In this document: positions 5,854 to 6,076 of the stretch, one piece after another
Layout of the letters: every line of letters begins with the position of its first letter
Position numbering within the stretch: the stretch's first letter is position 1
Assembly (NCBI GenBank): GCA_937881145.1
Contig: CALGFL010000322.1
Location: 1-6,076, forward strand
Reading direction: 5' to 3'
Source of the DNA: an uncultured Bordetella sp.
GTDB taxonomy: Bacteria > Pseudomonadota > Gammaproteobacteria > Burkholderiales > Burkholderiaceae_B
DNA: 6,076 bases
The notes under the pieces: model-generated
The model's input: only the letters and a program-made list of their open reading frames with translations
What the model was told of the DNA's origin: nothing
The model's database searches: none
Position numbers and translations under genes: made by a program

Positions 5854-6076
5854 ACCCCCTGCTCGAAGTCGAAGACCTGCGCGTCAATTACGGCCACATC
5901 CAGGCGCTCAAGGGCATCTCGCTCAACGTCAAGGAAGGCGAGGTAGTGGCCATTCTGGGCGCCAACGGCGCCGGCAAGACCACGCTGATGCGCACCCTGA
6001 GCGGCCTGCTCTCGCCCCATAGCGGCGCCATCCGTTTCCACGGCCAGGAGACCACCAGGCTTGGTGCCGACAAGAT
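5850..6076 (+). CDS. livF: Branched-chain amino acid ABC transporter ATP-binding protein LivF, 5' part (3' end outside window)
   Basis: This is the second ATPase of the LIV importer. Seventy-five complete codons are visible before the window ends. The N-terminus MNPLLEVEDLRVNYGHIQAL is the usual LivF opening, with the conserved aromatic of the A-loop (Tyr14, in RVNYG) that stacks on adenine. Walker A is GANGAGKTT at 37-45, with Ala where LivG has Pro, a common LivF feature. GEVVAILG precedes it and LSGLLSPHSGAIRFHGQ follows, as in full-length homologues of about 235 residues. The Q-loop, signature and Walker B lie beyond the edge. The start overlaps the livG stop codon (ATGA), which places it as the next gene of the same operon and implies coupled synthesis of the two ATPase partners. 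Confidence 0.95.
   Translation, partial: MNPLLEVEDLRVNYGHIQALKGISLNVKEGEVVAILGANGAGKTTLMRTLSGLLSPHSGAIRFHGQETTRLGADK

Overview
The window looks like chromosome from a GC-rich betaproteobacterium, most likely Alcaligenaceae (Bordetella/Achromobacter type). This rests on strong G/C bias at third codon positions, the argC-erpA gene pair, and an ErpA sequence that resembles the Bordetella form as I remember it. No database search was run, so the genus is an inference.

Layout, all genes on the + strand: (1) 1-932, the 3' part of argC (arginine biosynthesis), missing about 40 N-terminal residues. (2) 933-1054, a 122-bp gap with a weak promoter candidate and a GC-rich palindrome. (3) 1055-1426, erpA, an A-type iron-sulfur carrier, closed by a strong intrinsic terminator at 1453-1487. 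(4) 1488-1882, a gene-free leader of about 395 bp. Its core is AT-rich (50 G+C of 120 bases in 1681-1800) and holds four copies of an AGGTAAA-type repeat stepped by 22, 23 and 23 bp, plus one inverted copy and several perfect palindromes. (5) 1883-6076, a high-affinity branched-chain (or related) amino acid ABC importer of the LIV/HAAT family in the order livK-livH-livM-livG-livF, with livF cut by the window edge.

The transporter genes form one operon. LivK is exported to the periplasm and captures the substrate. LivH and LivM form the membrane channel, and LivG and LivF are the two ATPases. Gaps are 10 bp (H-M), 5 bp (M-G) and a 4-bp ATGA overlap (G-F). The exception is 101 bp between livK and livH, which can fold into a compact three-way-junction RNA ending in a U-tract. 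That is a plausible partial terminator, or a 3'-end protector, keeping LivK more abundant than the membrane parts.

The genes are ordinary. What deserves a second look is regulatory: the phased repeat array upstream of livK, for which I recognise no regulator, and the structured livK-livH spacer. I see no mobile element, CRISPR array, tRNA, rRNA or new protein system.
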